DNA from: 12-FULL-44-12b sp964348525
GTDB lineage: Bacteria; Patescibacteriota; Minisyncoccia; Phycocordibacterales; Zambryskibacteraceae
Length of the DNA stretch: 64,000 nucleotides
Assembly: GCA_964348525.1 (NCBI GenBank)
Contig: CAYGCY010000003.1
Coordinates: forward strand, 7,048-71,047
Direction of reading: 5' to 3'
Below the pieces are notes generated by a model. The model saw only the letters and a list, made by a program, of their open reading frames with translations, had not been told where the DNA came from and made no database searches. Shown here piece by piece: positions 49,032 to 58,499 of the stretch; the stretch's first letter is position 1; each line of letters starts with the position of its first letter. The translations under genes were made by a program, and so were the position numbers.

Positions 49032-50735
49032 ATGGCAGATGATGAGCAGAAAGATTACAACTTCAATGAAGAAAAACAGCTCCACAGAGTTGAAGATTTG
49101 AAAAAACGTGAGGAAGAAGAGCTTGCAAAAATCCTTGCTCCAAAATATGGAGTGGGCTATTTAGACCTTACTGTTCAGCCCATCAATATTGATGCTTTAA
49201 GAATTTTAAAAGAGGAGGAAGCGCATGACGGGGAATTGGCGGTCTTTAATGAAATAGATAAAAAGATAGACGTTGCTGTACTTTCTCCAAATAAACCAAA
49301 AACTCAGGCAATAATAGAAGAGTTAAAAAATAAAGGTTATATACCAAGTGTTTTTATGGTATCTCACCAAAGCTTAAAAAAGGTTTGGGACATGTATAAA
49401 GAGATGTCATATTCTTTTGAGACAAGATCGGGCGCACTAGACATTTCAAACGAAGAAATAGTTGATCTTCTTAAAAAAGCCACTAGCCTGAAAGATATAA
49501 CCGCGCTCATCCAAGAAGTTTTGTCTGCAAAAAAGAGCTATAGAATATCTAAAATACTTGAAATAATTTTAGCCGGAGCCCTTGCGACCAAGGCGTCCGA
49601 TGTACACTTAGAGCCAGAAGAGGACTATGTGAGACTCCGTTATAGGCTAGATGGGGTTTTACAAGATGTTTTAACATTTGATTTAGAAACATACAAACTT
49701 CTCGTTTCAAGAGTCAAACTCATTTCCAATCTGAAACTAAATGTTGGGTCAGCACAAGATGGCAGATTTTCTATAAAACTTCCTGACGGCGACATAGAGA
49801 TAAGAACATCTCTTTTGCCCGGCGCGTATTTAGAGTCAATTGTGCTTAGAATTCTTAATCCACGCTCAATATCTGTGCCACTTGAGGAATTAGGAATACA
49901 CCCACATCTTTTAGAGGTCTTAAAAAAAGAAATTGCCAAACCTAATGGCATGATTTTAACTACCGGACCTACTGGGTCGGGGAAAACTACCACTCTCTAC
50001 GCATTTTTAAAGAAAATTCACACACCAGAAATCAAGATAATTACGATAGAGAATCCTATTGAATACCATCTTCCAGGCATAGTGCAAACCCAAACAAACG
50101 CTGACACGGGGTATACCTTTGCCGAGGGCTTAAGGAGCGCGTTAAGACAGGATCCGGATGTAATTATGGTTGGAGAAGTTCGTGATAGTGAAACCGCTGA
50201 AATTGCAATTAATTCTGCGCTTACTGGACACCTAGTTTTTTCTACTCTCCACACAAACAATGCGGGGGGAACATTTCCGAGATTAATTGATCTTGGAATA
50301 AATCCAAAAATTCTTTCCTCTGCAATAAATATTTCTATTGCACAAAGATTGGTTAGAAAACTATGCCAAGTTTGCAAGAAAGAGATTGTTCTTGATGACA
50401 AACAAAAAAATTTGGTCGAGAAAGTGATTGCTGGCGTACCAAACAAAGATTTTTTTAAGGATGTTTCAAAAGACAAAGCATTTATCTCTGTAGGATGCAA
50501 AGAATGTAATCATACTGGATACAAAGGAAGACTAGGAATATACGAAGGTATCTTAATGGACTCCAACATTGAGAAATCTGTGCGAGAAAATCCATCAGAG
50601 AGAGAAATTTTTGATGCAGCAAGAGGGCAGGGAATACTCTCAATGGCTGAAGACGGTGTACTAAAGGTCCTTCAAGGAGCAACTTCTTTTGAAGAACTGG
50701 CTCGAGTGGTTGATTTAAGTGAATTTGAAAACTAG
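49032..50735 (+). CDS. pilB: PilB/GspE-type pilus assembly ATPase
   Basis: This hexameric ATPase powers extension of type IV pili, or secretion. The 567 residues contain an MshE-type N-terminal domain, a mid domain (ATKASDVHLEPEEDYVRLRYRLDG), Walker A GPTGSGKTTTLYAF, Asp and His boxes, Walker B in VGEVRDSETAEIA and the tetracysteine zinc motif CQVCKKE...CKECNHTGYKGR. TACAAT (49020-49025) ends 6 nt before the ATG, so the mRNA is probably leaderless. No other pilus gene lies beside it. Confidence 0.94.
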   Translation: MADDEQKDYNFNEEKQLHRVEDLKKREEEELAKILAPKYGVGYLDLTVQPINIDALRILKEEEAHDGELAVFNEIDKKIDVAVLSPNKPKTQAIIEELKNKGYIPSVFMVSHQSLKKVWDMYKEMSYSFETRSGALDISNEEIVDLLKKATSLKDITALIQEVLSAKKSYRISKILEIILAGALATKASDVHLEPEEDYVRLRYRLDGVLQDVLTFDLETYKLLVSRVKLISNLKLNVGSAQDGRFSIKLPDGDIEIRTSLLPGAYLESIVLRILNPRSISVPLEELGIHPHLLEVLKKEIAKPNGMILTTGPTGSGKTTTLYAFLKKIHTPEIKIITIENPIEYHLPGIVQTQTNADTGYTFAEGLRSALRQDPDVIMVGEVRDSETAEIAINSALTGHLVFSTLHTNNAGGTFPRLIDLGINPKILSSAINISIAQRLVRKLCQVCKKEIVLDDKQKNLVEKVIAGVPNKDFFKDVSKDKAFISVGCKECNHTGYKGRLGIYEGILMDSNIEKSVRENPSEREIFDAARGQGILSMAEDGVLKVLQGATSFEELARVVDLSEFEN

Positions 50736-50738
50736 GCA

Positions 50739-50783
50739 CACAAAAACACACATTTCGGACCATCCAAAATGTGTGTTTTTGTG
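50739..50783 (+). terminator. pilB terminator
   Basis: A 17-bp stem (50739-50755 with 50767-50783) rich in CA/TG repeats is followed directly by TTTTTT. It is the strongest terminator signal near pilB. Confidence 0.88.
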
Positions 50784-50854
50784 TTTTTTCCTATTGCGAG
50801 CAAATAGTCGCTGTGAATAATACCCTAAAGAGATACAAAGAAAGTATCGAGAGC

Positions 50855-50999
50855 ACAAATTTCTCAACAACACTTTCCGAAATCATTCAAAAAGCTACCA
50901 GCTCTACTAAGGAGAGCTCCAGTGTTCCACGAAGGAGACCAGAACATCCTCGTAAAGGCTTTTAAACCCGCCAAGGCGGGACGTTGTTGAGAAATTTGT
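50855..50999. repeat. structured foldback element between pilB and ruvB
   Basis: A perfect 17-bp stem (50855-50871 with 50983-50999) encloses AGCTCT/AGAGCT and CCCGCC-AA-GGCGGG (50967-50980) hairpins and an AAAAGC/GCTTTT pairing, giving a multibranched fold. The gap 50736-51083 contains only this element and the terminator. A TATAAT-containing stretch near 51031-51069 could serve ruvB. Confidence 0.55.
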
Positions 51000-51083
51000 G
51001 TCCTTGATAAACTAGAGGCTTTTAGGAGCTATAATTCATAGGACTAGTACTTAGCTATTAGTATAATATCACATAGAAGTTTT

Positions 51084-52133
51084 ATGTCAAGTCCCTCTAA
51101 AAAAGAAAAAATAGATAAGCTTGACGGCATAAATGCCGAAGATTTAATAAATATTGATAAAGAATTGCGCCCAAGCAGGTTTGAGGAATATGTTGGCCAG
51201 CAAAACATAAAAGATAACCTATCTGTTTTACTTTCTGCCGCCAAAGAAAGAAACCATTCACCTGAGCATTTACTTTTTTATGGACCGCCTGGACTTGGAA
51301 AAACCACACTTGCTCATTTGGTAGGGAAACAAACCGGTTCCCCTGTGCGGTCAACATCCGGACCCGCCATAGAAAGAGTGGCGGATCTTGCTTCTATTCT
51401 TACCAACCTTGCACCCGGAGAAATTTTATTTATTGATGAAATTCATAGACTAAATAAAGCCATTGAAGAGGTGTTATATCCAGCCATGGAGTCCCAGTCA
51501 CTAGACATTATTATAGGCAAAGGGCCGTCGGCCCGTACCATTGAGCTACCTCTCCCACCATTTACTCTCATAGGAGCAACCACGCGCATAGCCATGGTAT
51601 CGTCGCCCCTTCGCAGTAGATTTTCTGGTGGGGTGTTTAGGTTGGATTTTTATACAGAAGAAGAGATAGCAGAAATTGTAAAAAGATCAGCAAAAATATT
51701 GGGAGTAAAAATGAACGATGAGACATCTAAAGCGATTGCCAAAAGAGCGCGCTTTACTCCACGCACTGCCAATTTTCTCTTAAAAAGAGTGAGGGATTTT
51801 TCTCAGGTAAAGAAAAAAGAACTTTCGGAAGACACGGTACACGAAGCGCTCACTATGCTTGGAGTTGATGATATGGGACTATTTCCATCCGATAGGCTTT
51901 TGCTTTCGAATATTATTGAGAAATTCTCTGGGGGACCCGTTGGTCTCAATACTCTTGCTGCAGCAATGTCTGAGGATGAAGATTCGCTCGAGGAATTTAA
52001 TGAGCCGTATCTAATACAAATAGGGTTTTTAGATCGCACTCCGCGGGGGCGAATTGCTACGGAAAAGGCAGAAGAACACATGAAAAAACACGGAGTAACA
52101 TCCTCTAAAAAAAGGACCAAAAAACTCATATAG
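51084..52133 (+). CDS. ruvB: Holliday junction branch migration helicase RuvB
   Basis: RuvB is the hexameric motor that drives branch migration together with RuvA. The 349 residues include LRPSRFEEYVGQ near the start, Walker A GPPGLGKTTLAH, Walker B in LFIDEIHRLNK, GKGPSARTIELPLPPFTLIGATTR (in part) and the C-terminal winged helix ending in PRGRIATEKAEEH. polA starts 2 nt after its stop. Confidence 0.95.
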   Translation: MSSPSKKEKIDKLDGINAEDLINIDKELRPSRFEEYVGQQNIKDNLSVLLSAAKERNHSPEHLLFYGPPGLGKTTLAHLVGKQTGSPVRSTSGPAIERVADLASILTNLAPGEILFIDEIHRLNKAIEEVLYPAMESQSLDIIIGKGPSARTIELPLPPFTLIGATTRIAMVSSPLRSRFSGGVFRLDFYTEEEIAEIVKRSAKILGVKMNDETSKAIAKRARFTPRTANFLLKRVRDFSQVKKKELSEDTVHEALTMLGVDDMGLFPSDRLLLSNIIEKFSGGPVGLNTLAAAMSEDEDSLEEFNEPYLIQIGFLDRTPRGRIATEKAEEHMKKHGVTSSKKRTKKLI

Positions 52134-52135
52134 AA

Positions 52136-54541
52136 ATGCTTCCCCAAAAAACAAAAGAAGATAAAAAAAGAATAGTACTTTTGGATACACACGCCATACT
52201 TCATCGTGCCTATCATGCTCTTCCAGATTTTGCGTCTTCAAAAGGAGAACCGACAGGAGCTTTGTATGGACTTATAACAATGCTGTTGAAAATAGCTAAC
52301 GACTTAAAGCCAGACTACATTATTGCCGCACTAGATTTGCCTGACAAAACCTATCGTCACGAAGCCTATAAAGAATATAAAGCAAAAAGACCAGAGACAG
52401 ATGAAGCACTGGTGTCGCAGATAAAAAGAGCACATGAAGTTTTGGAAGCATTAAATATCCCTGTTTATGCCAAACCAGGATTTGAAGCTGACGATATTTT
52501 GGGTACAGCCGTGGAACAGCTTAAAAAAGATACAGACAACGAAATCATTATTGCTTCTGGAGATATGGACACTCTCCAGCTCATTGATAACGAACACATA
52601 AAAGTATTTACCTTAAGGAAGGGCATGAATGATACGGTTATGTATGACGAGAAGGAGGTGATTGAGCGTTTCGGTTTTGGTCCCAAACTTATTCCAGACT
52701 ATAAGGGTCTCAGGGGAGACCCATCGGACAATATTATTGGCATAAAAGGTATAGGCGAAAAAACCGCGACAATCCTTATAAAAGAGTTTGGGACCGTAGA
52801 AAATATCTACAAAGAATTAAAGAATAAAGAGAAAAAGTTTATGGATGCTGGCCTGACGGAACGCCTAATTGGACTTCTCAAAGAAGGTGAGGAGGAGGCT
52901 CAATTTAGCAAGCTTTTAGCCACAATAAGAAGAGATGCACCTATTTCTATTGTTATTCCAGATAAAAAATGGAAGGAGGGAGTGAATTTGGATTTACTCA
53001 CTAAATTTTTACAAGGGCTGGAATTCAGAAGTTTAGTGCCTAGGGTTCAAAAGACCTTTGCGTCCACAACACAGAGTTTTTTTGGCCCTGAACAAACAGC
53101 AAATGATAAAAAAACAGAGACTAAGGCACTCGATAAAGATGAACTAAGAGAAACCGCGCTCGCCTTGTGGGTGGTTGACTCTAATTTTTCAAACCCAGCT
53201 CTTGAAGATATTTTATCTTTTAGTAAAACGGATGATTTTAAAACTGCTAGAGAGCATATCTTACAAGAAATAAAAAAAAGAAATTTAGAGTTTATTTTTG
53301 AACAGGTAGAGAAACCGTTAATACCTGTGATAGATGAAATGAATAGATACGGGCTTTTGATTGACAAAAATCTTCTCAAAAAACTTTCACTCGAATATCA
53401 CAAGCTTACCAAAAGTCTTGAAACAAAGATTATTAATTTGGCCGGAGAGGAATTTAATGTCAATTCACCAAAACAGCTAGGTGTGATTTTATTTGAAAAA
53501 CTTAAACTGAAGCTTCCACGCATCAAAAAAACAGCAACCGGTGCATATTCAACACGCGAAGATGAATTGGTAAAACTTGTTGATCAACACAAAATAATCC
53601 CACTTATTTTAGAGTACAGAGGACTACAAAAACTCCTGTCCACCTATATAGATGCTATCCCGCCCTTATTGGACCCTGAAGATAGACTTCATGCAACATT
53701 TTTACAGACCGGCACTACAACAGGAAGAATGTCTTCACAAAATCCAAACTTGCAGAATATCCCTATTTCTACTGAAGATGGTCGAAGAATTAGAGAAGCA
53801 TTTGTTGCAAGCAAAGGAATGAGGTTGCTTACCTTCGATTATTCTCAGATAGAACTTCGAATAGCCGCTATTCTCTCGAAAGATCCCATTTTGTTAGATA
53901 TCTTTAAAAAAGGAGAGGATGTTCATTCTGCGGTTGCCAGTGTGATATTTAACATTCCTGAGGAGAAAGTTAGTAAAGAGCAGAGGAGACAAGCCAAGAT
54001 TATCAATTTCGGCATTCTTTATGGAATGGGAGTAAATGCTCTGCGAGAAAATTTGGGCACTACCAGAGCTGAAGCAGAACAATTTTATCAGGAATATTTT
54101 GGTAAATTTACTGGGCTGGCTCGGTATATAGAAAACTTAAAGATAGAAGCTGGAAAAAATGGCTTTACAGAAACCCTTTTTGGTAGGCGTAGGTATTTTG
54201 ATGGTTTACGCTCAAGAATTTCTTATGTGAGAGCTGGCGCCGAAAGAATGGCGGTCAATGCGCCGTTTCAGGGAACTTCTGCCGATATAATAAAAATTGC
54301 GATGATTAGAATCGATGATTATTTTAGGAAGGAACAACTTGAAGACAAGGCGCATCTTATTATGCAAATTCATGACGAGTTGGTTTTTGAGGTAGAAGAA
54401 GATTTGGTCAAAAAAGTGGCACCCAAGATTCATGAAATTATGGAAACTGCTATACCTGTAGAGAAGGCTTGTGGTGTACCGATATTGGTCAATGCATACG
54501 AAGGTAAAAATTGGAATGGTATGAAACAAATAAAAATATAA
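52136..54541 (+). CDS. polA: DNA polymerase I without an active proofreading domain
   Basis: Pol I fills repair gaps and removes RNA primers. The 801 residues contain an N-terminal 5' nuclease (about 1-290, with SGDMDTLQL and LRGDPSDNI), a short intermediate region and the polymerase domain. The polymerase motifs are DYSQIELR (A), RRQAKIINFGILYG (B) and QIHDELVFEV (C). In the intermediate segment (about 300-430) I see none of the ExoI-III acidic motifs of 3'-5' proofreading, as in Taq polymerase. It is packed between ruvB and a holA-like gene. Confidence 0.95.
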   Translation: MLPQKTKEDKKRIVLLDTHAILHRAYHALPDFASSKGEPTGALYGLITMLLKIANDLKPDYIIAALDLPDKTYRHEAYKEYKAKRPETDEALVSQIKRAHEVLEALNIPVYAKPGFEADDILGTAVEQLKKDTDNEIIIASGDMDTLQLIDNEHIKVFTLRKGMNDTVMYDEKEVIERFGFGPKLIPDYKGLRGDPSDNIIGIKGIGEKTATILIKEFGTVENIYKELKNKEKKFMDAGLTERLIGLLKEGEEEAQFSKLLATIRRDAPISIVIPDKKWKEGVNLDLLTKFLQGLEFRSLVPRVQKTFASTTQSFFGPEQTANDKKTETKALDKDELRETALALWVVDSNFSNPALEDILSFSKTDDFKTAREHILQEIKKRNLEFIFEQVEKPLIPVIDEMNRYGLLIDKNLLKKLSLEYHKLTKSLETKIINLAGEEFNVNSPKQLGVILFEKLKLKLPRIKKTATGAYSTREDELVKLVDQHKIIPLILEYRGLQKLLSTYIDAIPPLLDPEDRLHATFLQTGTTTGRMSSQNPNLQNIPISTEDGRRIREAFVASKGMRLLTFDYSQIELRIAAILSKDPILLDIFKKGEDVHSAVASVIFNIPEEKVSKEQRRQAKIINFGILYGMGVNALRENLGTTRAEAEQFYQEYFGKFTGLARYIENLKIEAGKNGFTETLFGRRRYFDGLRSRISYVRAGAERMAVNAPFQGTSADIIKIAMIRIDDYFRKEQLEDKAHLIMQIHDELVFEVEEDLVKKVAPKIHEIMETAIPVEKACGVPILVNAYEGKNWNGMKQIKI

Positions 54542-54547
54542 TTTCTT

Positions 54548-55240
54548 ATGCTAATAATTTCATACGGCTATACAAAGGGAGAGACAAGAAAATTTCTTGA
54601 GACAAAGAAACTCGTAAAACCCACTGAAGAAGCGCGAACCATTGATGGGGTTTCTTGGGAACAAGAAACGGTGGATGAAATAGTGAAAACTCAAGGCATG
54701 TTTTCTTTGAGAGAAATATTTTTTATAGACCACGTGCTTTCAGAGTTAGAGCCTGAAGAGATTATTAAAAACATAAAAAACATAGCAGAGTCAAACAACC
54801 TTGTTGTTTTTTTGGAAAGCGAAGTGTCCCAATTTTCTAAAAAGTTAGAAAAATTTGCCAACAATATACTCACAGCACCCCCCAAAACCGAAGAGAAGTT
54901 ATTTAATGTATTTTCATTGACTGATGCCCTGTTTGAAAGAGATAAAAAGAAATTGTGGCTTTTATACGAAAGAGGTTTGGCAGAAGGAATGGATCCAGAA
55001 TTTGATATTCATAAAATACTTTTTTGGGGGATTAAGATGCTTTCATTAGCAAAGAATTATCCCTCTGCCGTCTCTGCAGGTATCAGCCCGTTTGTATACA
55101 GCAAAGCAAAGAGGGGGGTATCAAAATATAAAGACGGAGAAATAGAAAAAATTGCGCAAGACCTTGCCAGTATGGTAGTGCGTGCACGCCAAGGAGAAGA
55201 CTGGGAGATTGTTTTGGAACAGTTTATTTTAGGTTTTTAG
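54548..55240 (+). CDS. holA: DNA polymerase III delta subunit-like protein
   Basis: The delta subunit opens the beta clamp in the clamp loader. This 230-residue protein is shorter than usual (about 340). It has the C-terminal pattern of the family: FNVFSLTDALFERDKKKLWLLYERGL, then DIHKILFWGIKMLSLA and a final helical domain. The N-terminal half is only weakly reminiscent of an AAA+ fold and has no Walker motif, as expected for delta. It follows polA after 6 nt. Confidence 0.65.
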   Translation: MLIISYGYTKGETRKFLETKKLVKPTEEARTIDGVSWEQETVDEIVKTQGMFSLREIFFIDHVLSELEPEEIIKNIKNIAESNNLVVFLESEVSQFSKKLEKFANNILTAPPKTEEKLFNVFSLTDALFERDKKKLWLLYERGLAEGMDPEFDIHKILFWGIKMLSLAKNYPSAVSAGISPFVYSKAKRGVSKYKDGEIEKIAQDLASMVVRARQGEDWEIVLEQFILGF

Positions 55241-55245
55241 CATCT

Positions 55246-56010
55246 TTAGCCCCCTATGCATGCCAACATTCGATGTATATGTTCTTCTGGTATCCGAGTT
55301 TTAAAATAACTTTTTGTTAGATCCTTTGGGTAATGGTCAATCGGTTCAGAAGCGATATGTAATTCATGTAGATTTTTTATAAATACTTCCACCACCTTAT
55401 CAAAATTAATGGTTTTATCTGCAAAATTCCCTATTAAAAAGTGGGGGAGATTGTGAAATTTTGGATTTTTTTTATAAGTCATTAATAATCCGGTAACAGC
55501 GAAAAAAGTTCTACAGTCTATTTGATTAATTATCGTACACACTCGTTCCTTTGAATAATCAGACTCTTTTTGGAGATATTTATTAAACTTGCTTGATTCC
55601 CATATTTGCTTTTCTAAACCAAGTGTGGAGGCCAATTTTAATAGTGTCGAGATAGTTAAATACTTTTGTTGATTTAATATTGAAATGTTTAGGCACTTTG
55701 TATTTACAAATGGTTCCATGGCCAATATAGCTTTGCACCTATTGTCTAGTTTTGCATTATTAACAACTAAAAAACCAAAAGAGATTCCCCCAACTATGTA
55801 TTCTGCTACATTCAGGGCTGCAATTTGTTGATCAAGGTACTTTGAAAACTTTTTTAAAGTAATTTTCCCTTCTAAAGGGGGGCTATTTTTATGAAAACCG
55901 GGCAGGTCAATAAAGTGTACCGTAAAAAAATCAGCAAGAAATTCCTCCAACCCATGAAGTAGTACGCTATTGGTTGGGAACGAGTGTACTAATATTAGGT
56001 GTGGTTTCAT
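55246..56010 (-). CDS. alpha/beta hydrolase-fold protein
   Basis: The 254 residues carry the hydrolase nucleophile elbow GGISFGF (GxSxG), preceded by LILVHSFPTN and FIDLPGFHKNSPP at the oxyanion-hole and strand positions. The catalytic acid is not obvious, and the last part is rich in His (EEHIHRM), one of which could complete the triad. Substrate unknown; esterase or lysophospholipase-like activity is a reasonable guess. It converges on holA with 5 bp between the stops and precedes no other gene on its strand. Confidence 0.75.
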   Translation of the reverse strand: MKPHLILVHSFPTNSVLLHGLEEFLADFFTVHFIDLPGFHKNSPPLEGKITLKKFSKYLDQQIAALNVAEYIVGGISFGFLVVNNAKLDNRCKAILAMEPFVNTKCLNISILNQQKYLTISTLLKLASTLGLEKQIWESSKFNKYLQKESDYSKERVCTIINQIDCRTFFAVTGLLMTYKKNPKFHNLPHFLIGNFADKTINFDKVVEVFIKNLHELHIASEPIDHYPKDLTKSYFKTRIPEEHIHRMLACIGG

Positions 56011-56026
56011 TACGTGTTTTTAATTG

Positions 56027-56099
56027 TCCGCCCGGCAGGAATCGAACCTGCGACCCTCTCCTTAAAAGGGAGCTGCTCTACCGACTGAGCTACGGGCGG
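56027..56099 (-). tRNA. tRNA-Lys(TTT)
   Basis: Acceptor CCGCCCG/CGGGCGG, D-arm GCTCAGTCGGTAGAGC, anticodon loop CTTTTAA (anticodon TTT) and T-arm GCAGGTTCGATTCCTGC are intact. The G27-A43 position of the anticodon stem does not pair. CCA is not encoded. Confidence 0.93.
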
Positions 56100-56106
56100 A
56101 AAAAAT

Positions 56107-56139
56107 AAGCTTACAGCTTATAGCTTACAGCTTCAAGCT
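56107..56139. repeat. degenerate AGCTT-iterated repeat, copy 3
   Basis: AAGCTTACAGCTT...AGCTTACAGCTTCAAGCT repeats AGCTT at intervals of about 6-8 nt. It sits between tRNA-Lys and the DoxX gene and closely resembles the copy at 60689-60720, also beside a tRNA gene. Confidence 0.55.
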
Positions 56140-56542
56140 AAAGAGGCAAATCTAAGGCCAAAAACCCTGCCCCAGTCAATAACAGAGAAAGTAAAATTGC
56201 ACCAATAAGTGTATAAAAAACTATATCTCTAGCCACCAAAACATCTTCTTTGTATTCCACGTACCACTCTTTAGCGGTAAGAATGAGCAGAGCAATGCAT
56301 ACATATTGGGTGTATAAACCAACAACCAAAAGCGTTCCGGCGATTATTTCTATAATTCCTACGGCGAAGGCCACTTGTTTTGCCGGCCTTAGCCTTATGG
56401 AGTTGAAAAATATTGCCCAGCGTTGTTTTTCTTTGCCGGTTTTTAAATATCCTGTATTTATAAATATTAATCCAGCAACTACACGTAGAATAAGAGGGGA
56501 AATAAGCGAGAAGGTGAGAAGTTCGGGAAATGGATTAAGCAT
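56138..56542 (-). CDS. DoxX family membrane protein
   Basis: The 134-residue protein has four predicted transmembrane helices and the DoxX/SURF4-like beginning ILRVVAGLIFINTGYLKTGKE, then GIIEIIAGTLLVVGLYTQ. DoxX-family members are implicated in redox or quinone-linked membrane processes, but no catalytic role can be read from the sequence. It is divergent from the SpoU methyltransferase gene, with 21 bp between the starts. Confidence 0.85.
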   Translation of the reverse strand: MLNPFPELLTFSLISPLILRVVAGLIFINTGYLKTGKEKQRWAIFFNSIRLRPAKQVAFAVGIIEIIAGTLLVVGLYTQYVCIALLILTAKEWYVEYKEDVLVARDIVFYTLIGAILLSLLLTGAGFLALDLPL

Positions 56543-56563
56543 GGCAATATAATAACAAAAGGA

Positions 56564-57049
56564 ATGATAAAAGATAATACAAGAAAAATAGCGGCGGTGC
56601 TTCTCGATATAAGGTCATCCGAAAACGCTGGCTCTATTTGTCGTACCGCTGAGTGTGCTGGGGTAGATGAGATGTACTGTGTAGGCACCACCCCGACACA
56701 CATAGATAGATTTGGAAGAGAAAATAAAAAATTTACCAAAGCTTCCCTAGGGGCCGAAAAACACGTAAAAGTAGAACACCACAAAGATATAAACCTTTTA
56801 TTAAAAAAGCTAAAAAAAGAAAAATTTAAAATAATCTCTCTCGAGCAAGCTAAAGGAGCAAAAGATTATAAAAACATAAATCTGAAAGGTAATTTTGCGA
56901 TTATTCTAGGTAATGAGGTGAATGGCATTTCTCAAAAAGTTTTAAAACAGACAGACGAAATAGCTGAAATAAAAATGGCAGGCAGAAAAGAGTCTCTTAA
57001 TGTTTCTGTTGCCTTTGGGGTTGCTATTTTTAGAATTTTAGCTAGATAA
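56564..57049 (+). CDS. SpoU/TrmH family RNA methyltransferase
   Basis: This SPOUT enzyme of 161 residues probably 2'-O-methylates a tRNA or rRNA ribose. The family motifs are present: LLDIRSSENAGSICRTAE (1), FAIILGNEVNGIS (2) and ESLNVSVAFGVAIF (3), with the knot at the C-terminus. There is no N-terminal RNA-binding domain, so the exact target (TrmL-like or other) cannot be assigned. AAAAGGA directly precedes the ATG. It converges on and overlaps the DedA gene by 12 nt. Confidence 0.9.
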   Translation: MIKDNTRKIAAVLLDIRSSENAGSICRTAECAGVDEMYCVGTTPTHIDRFGRENKKFTKASLGAEKHVKVEHHKDINLLLKKLKKEKFKIISLEQAKGAKDYKNINLKGNFAIILGNEVNGISQKVLKQTDEIAEIKMAGRKESLNVSVAFGVAIFRILAR

Positions 57050-57592
57050 CGAATCTATTTCCCTTTTAGCAATTTTTGAACCAACGAAATACAATATGCA
57101 GAAAATAATTATTAGGGCCAATGTGCCCAGACGTAAGTTGGCAACCTCTTTCTCTATCAAGTTTACCTGATTGGTTGTTTTTACTATCAAAAATACGGTG
57201 GCGGTCCAAACCACAGAACCCAAAAAATTGGCCAGCACCCCCTTTAATAGATTCACCTTAAACAAACCCGCTGCTAGTTGGCTAAGTATGCCAGCGCCGT
57301 GGACAAATTTTGAAGCGAAAAGCATTTTGGTGCCGTGTTTTTGTATGGCGCGCTCAACTTTTTTGAATTTCTCAATATTGTTTTTAACAAAAAACAAATT
57401 CTCTATTCTCCGCCCGCCCAATTTTCTAGCCATGGTCATCCAGAAAATATCGGCCAAATTTATAAAGATAGTAGAAGAAATGATTACCCACCACAGGGGC
57501 ACTTTGCCTGTTATGCCGAGGTACATTATAGGTATCAGGGCGGCCGAGCCCATAAAACACACTACCACTACTATGATTATTGGAGATAGCAT
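57038..57592 (-). CDS. DedA/SNARE-associated family membrane protein
   Basis: The 184 residues have four to five transmembrane helices with the DedA-like core FINLADIFWMTMARKLGG, then a cytoplasmic amphipathic stretch and FVHGAGILSQLAAG. Family members include flippases for polyprenyl and lipid carriers. The gene follows mutM after 4 nt at the end of the ruvA-murE-mutM group and may therefore be co-transcribed. Confidence 0.8.
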   Translation of the reverse strand: MLSPIIIVVVVCFMGSAALIPIMYLGITGKVPLWWVIISSTIFINLADIFWMTMARKLGGRRIENLFFVKNNIEKFKKVERAIQKHGTKMLFASKFVHGAGILSQLAAGLFKVNLLKGVLANFLGSVVWTATVFLIVKTTNQVNLIEKEVANLRLGTLALIIIFCILYFVGSKIAKREIDSLSS

Positions 57593-57596
57593 TTTT

Positions 57597-58499
57597 TTAA
57601 AATAATTTTTGGTGAACAGGGCAAAAATGCGAAGAACGTGCCCCTATAACCACTCGCTTTATTGTACCGCTACACCCTAGTTTTTTGCACCTTTCTCCAG
57701 TTTTTCGGTATGCATTATGCTGGTTTTGGAATTTTCCTCGCTCTCCATAAATATTTCTATAGTCAGACATTGAGTCTCCTCCAAAATCAATTCCTTTTTT
57801 CAAAACTTTTCTCATTCCATCAAATAGTTTTTTCATTTCTTTGTCAGGAATTTGGGATGGATTAGATTTGGGGTGAATGCCTGCAAGCCACAAACACTCA
57901 TCGGCATAGATATTTCCAATACCAGCCACTATCTCTTGATTCATTAATGTTTGTTTGATTGGCTTCTTTTCTTTTGCTATTAATTCTTTAAATTTTTTAA
58001 AATCTATTTTTAAAGCATCAATTCCCAAATGGGCTAACTCCTTATCTTCGCTATATTTTTCGGTGTCTATTAAAGTAATTTTGGCAAACTTTCGCATGTC
58101 AGAAAAAGCCAAATGCTTTCCGCCTGACAAACTAACGAGAAAGTGAATAAACTTGTTAAACGGATCTGAAAGGGGAGAGTTTGGTTGAGCAGACACCCAA
58201 GAATTGTTTTCAAATTTATATTTTCCATACATCAAATGCCCAGTCATTTTCATATGTATGAGAATTGTCTTTTTATTACTTAATTCAATAAGTACATTTT
58301 TCCCCACACGTACAGATTTTTTTATTGTTGTACCAACAACCTCTTTTTTAAACTTTTTAAAATATTGAGGGTTTTTTATATTATCTTTGCCAGTGTGAAA
58401 AGGGGAGTTGTAATCTGTCCAAATGCCCAAAATTTTCTTGCCTGTTACGGTTTTATTTAGCCCATCAACAGTTGTTTGGACTTCAGGAAGTTCTGGCAT
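57597..58499 (-). CDS. mutM: formamidopyrimidine-DNA glycosylase MutM (Fpg)
   Basis: Fpg removes oxidised purines and nicks the abasic site. The 300 residues start with PELPEVQTTV, where the N-terminal proline is the catalytic nucleophile and E3 assists. The conserved Lys region is IHMKMTGHLMYG, the helix-two-turn-helix lies around MNQEIVAGIGNIYADECLW, and the zinc finger ends the protein (ERCKKLGCSGTIK...CPVHQ). It directly abuts the MurE-like gene. Confidence 0.95.
   Translation of the reverse strand: MPELPEVQTTVDGLNKTVTGKKILGIWTDYNSPFHTGKDNIKNPQYFKKFKKEVVGTTIKKSVRVGKNVLIELSNKKTILIHMKMTGHLMYGKYKFENNSWVSAQPNSPLSDPFNKFIHFLVSLSGGKHLAFSDMRKFAKITLIDTEKYSEDKELAHLGIDALKIDFKKFKELIAKEKKPIKQTLMNQEIVAGIGNIYADECLWLAGIHPKSNPSQIPDKEMKKLFDGMRKVLKKGIDFGGDSMSDYRNIYGERGKFQNQHNAYRKTGERCKKLGCSGTIKRVVIGARSSHFCPVHQKLF

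Noticed and set aside
50771..50965. 64-codon ORF after pilB
   Set aside because: It begins inside the pilB terminator and runs through the foldback element, with no protein-like character.
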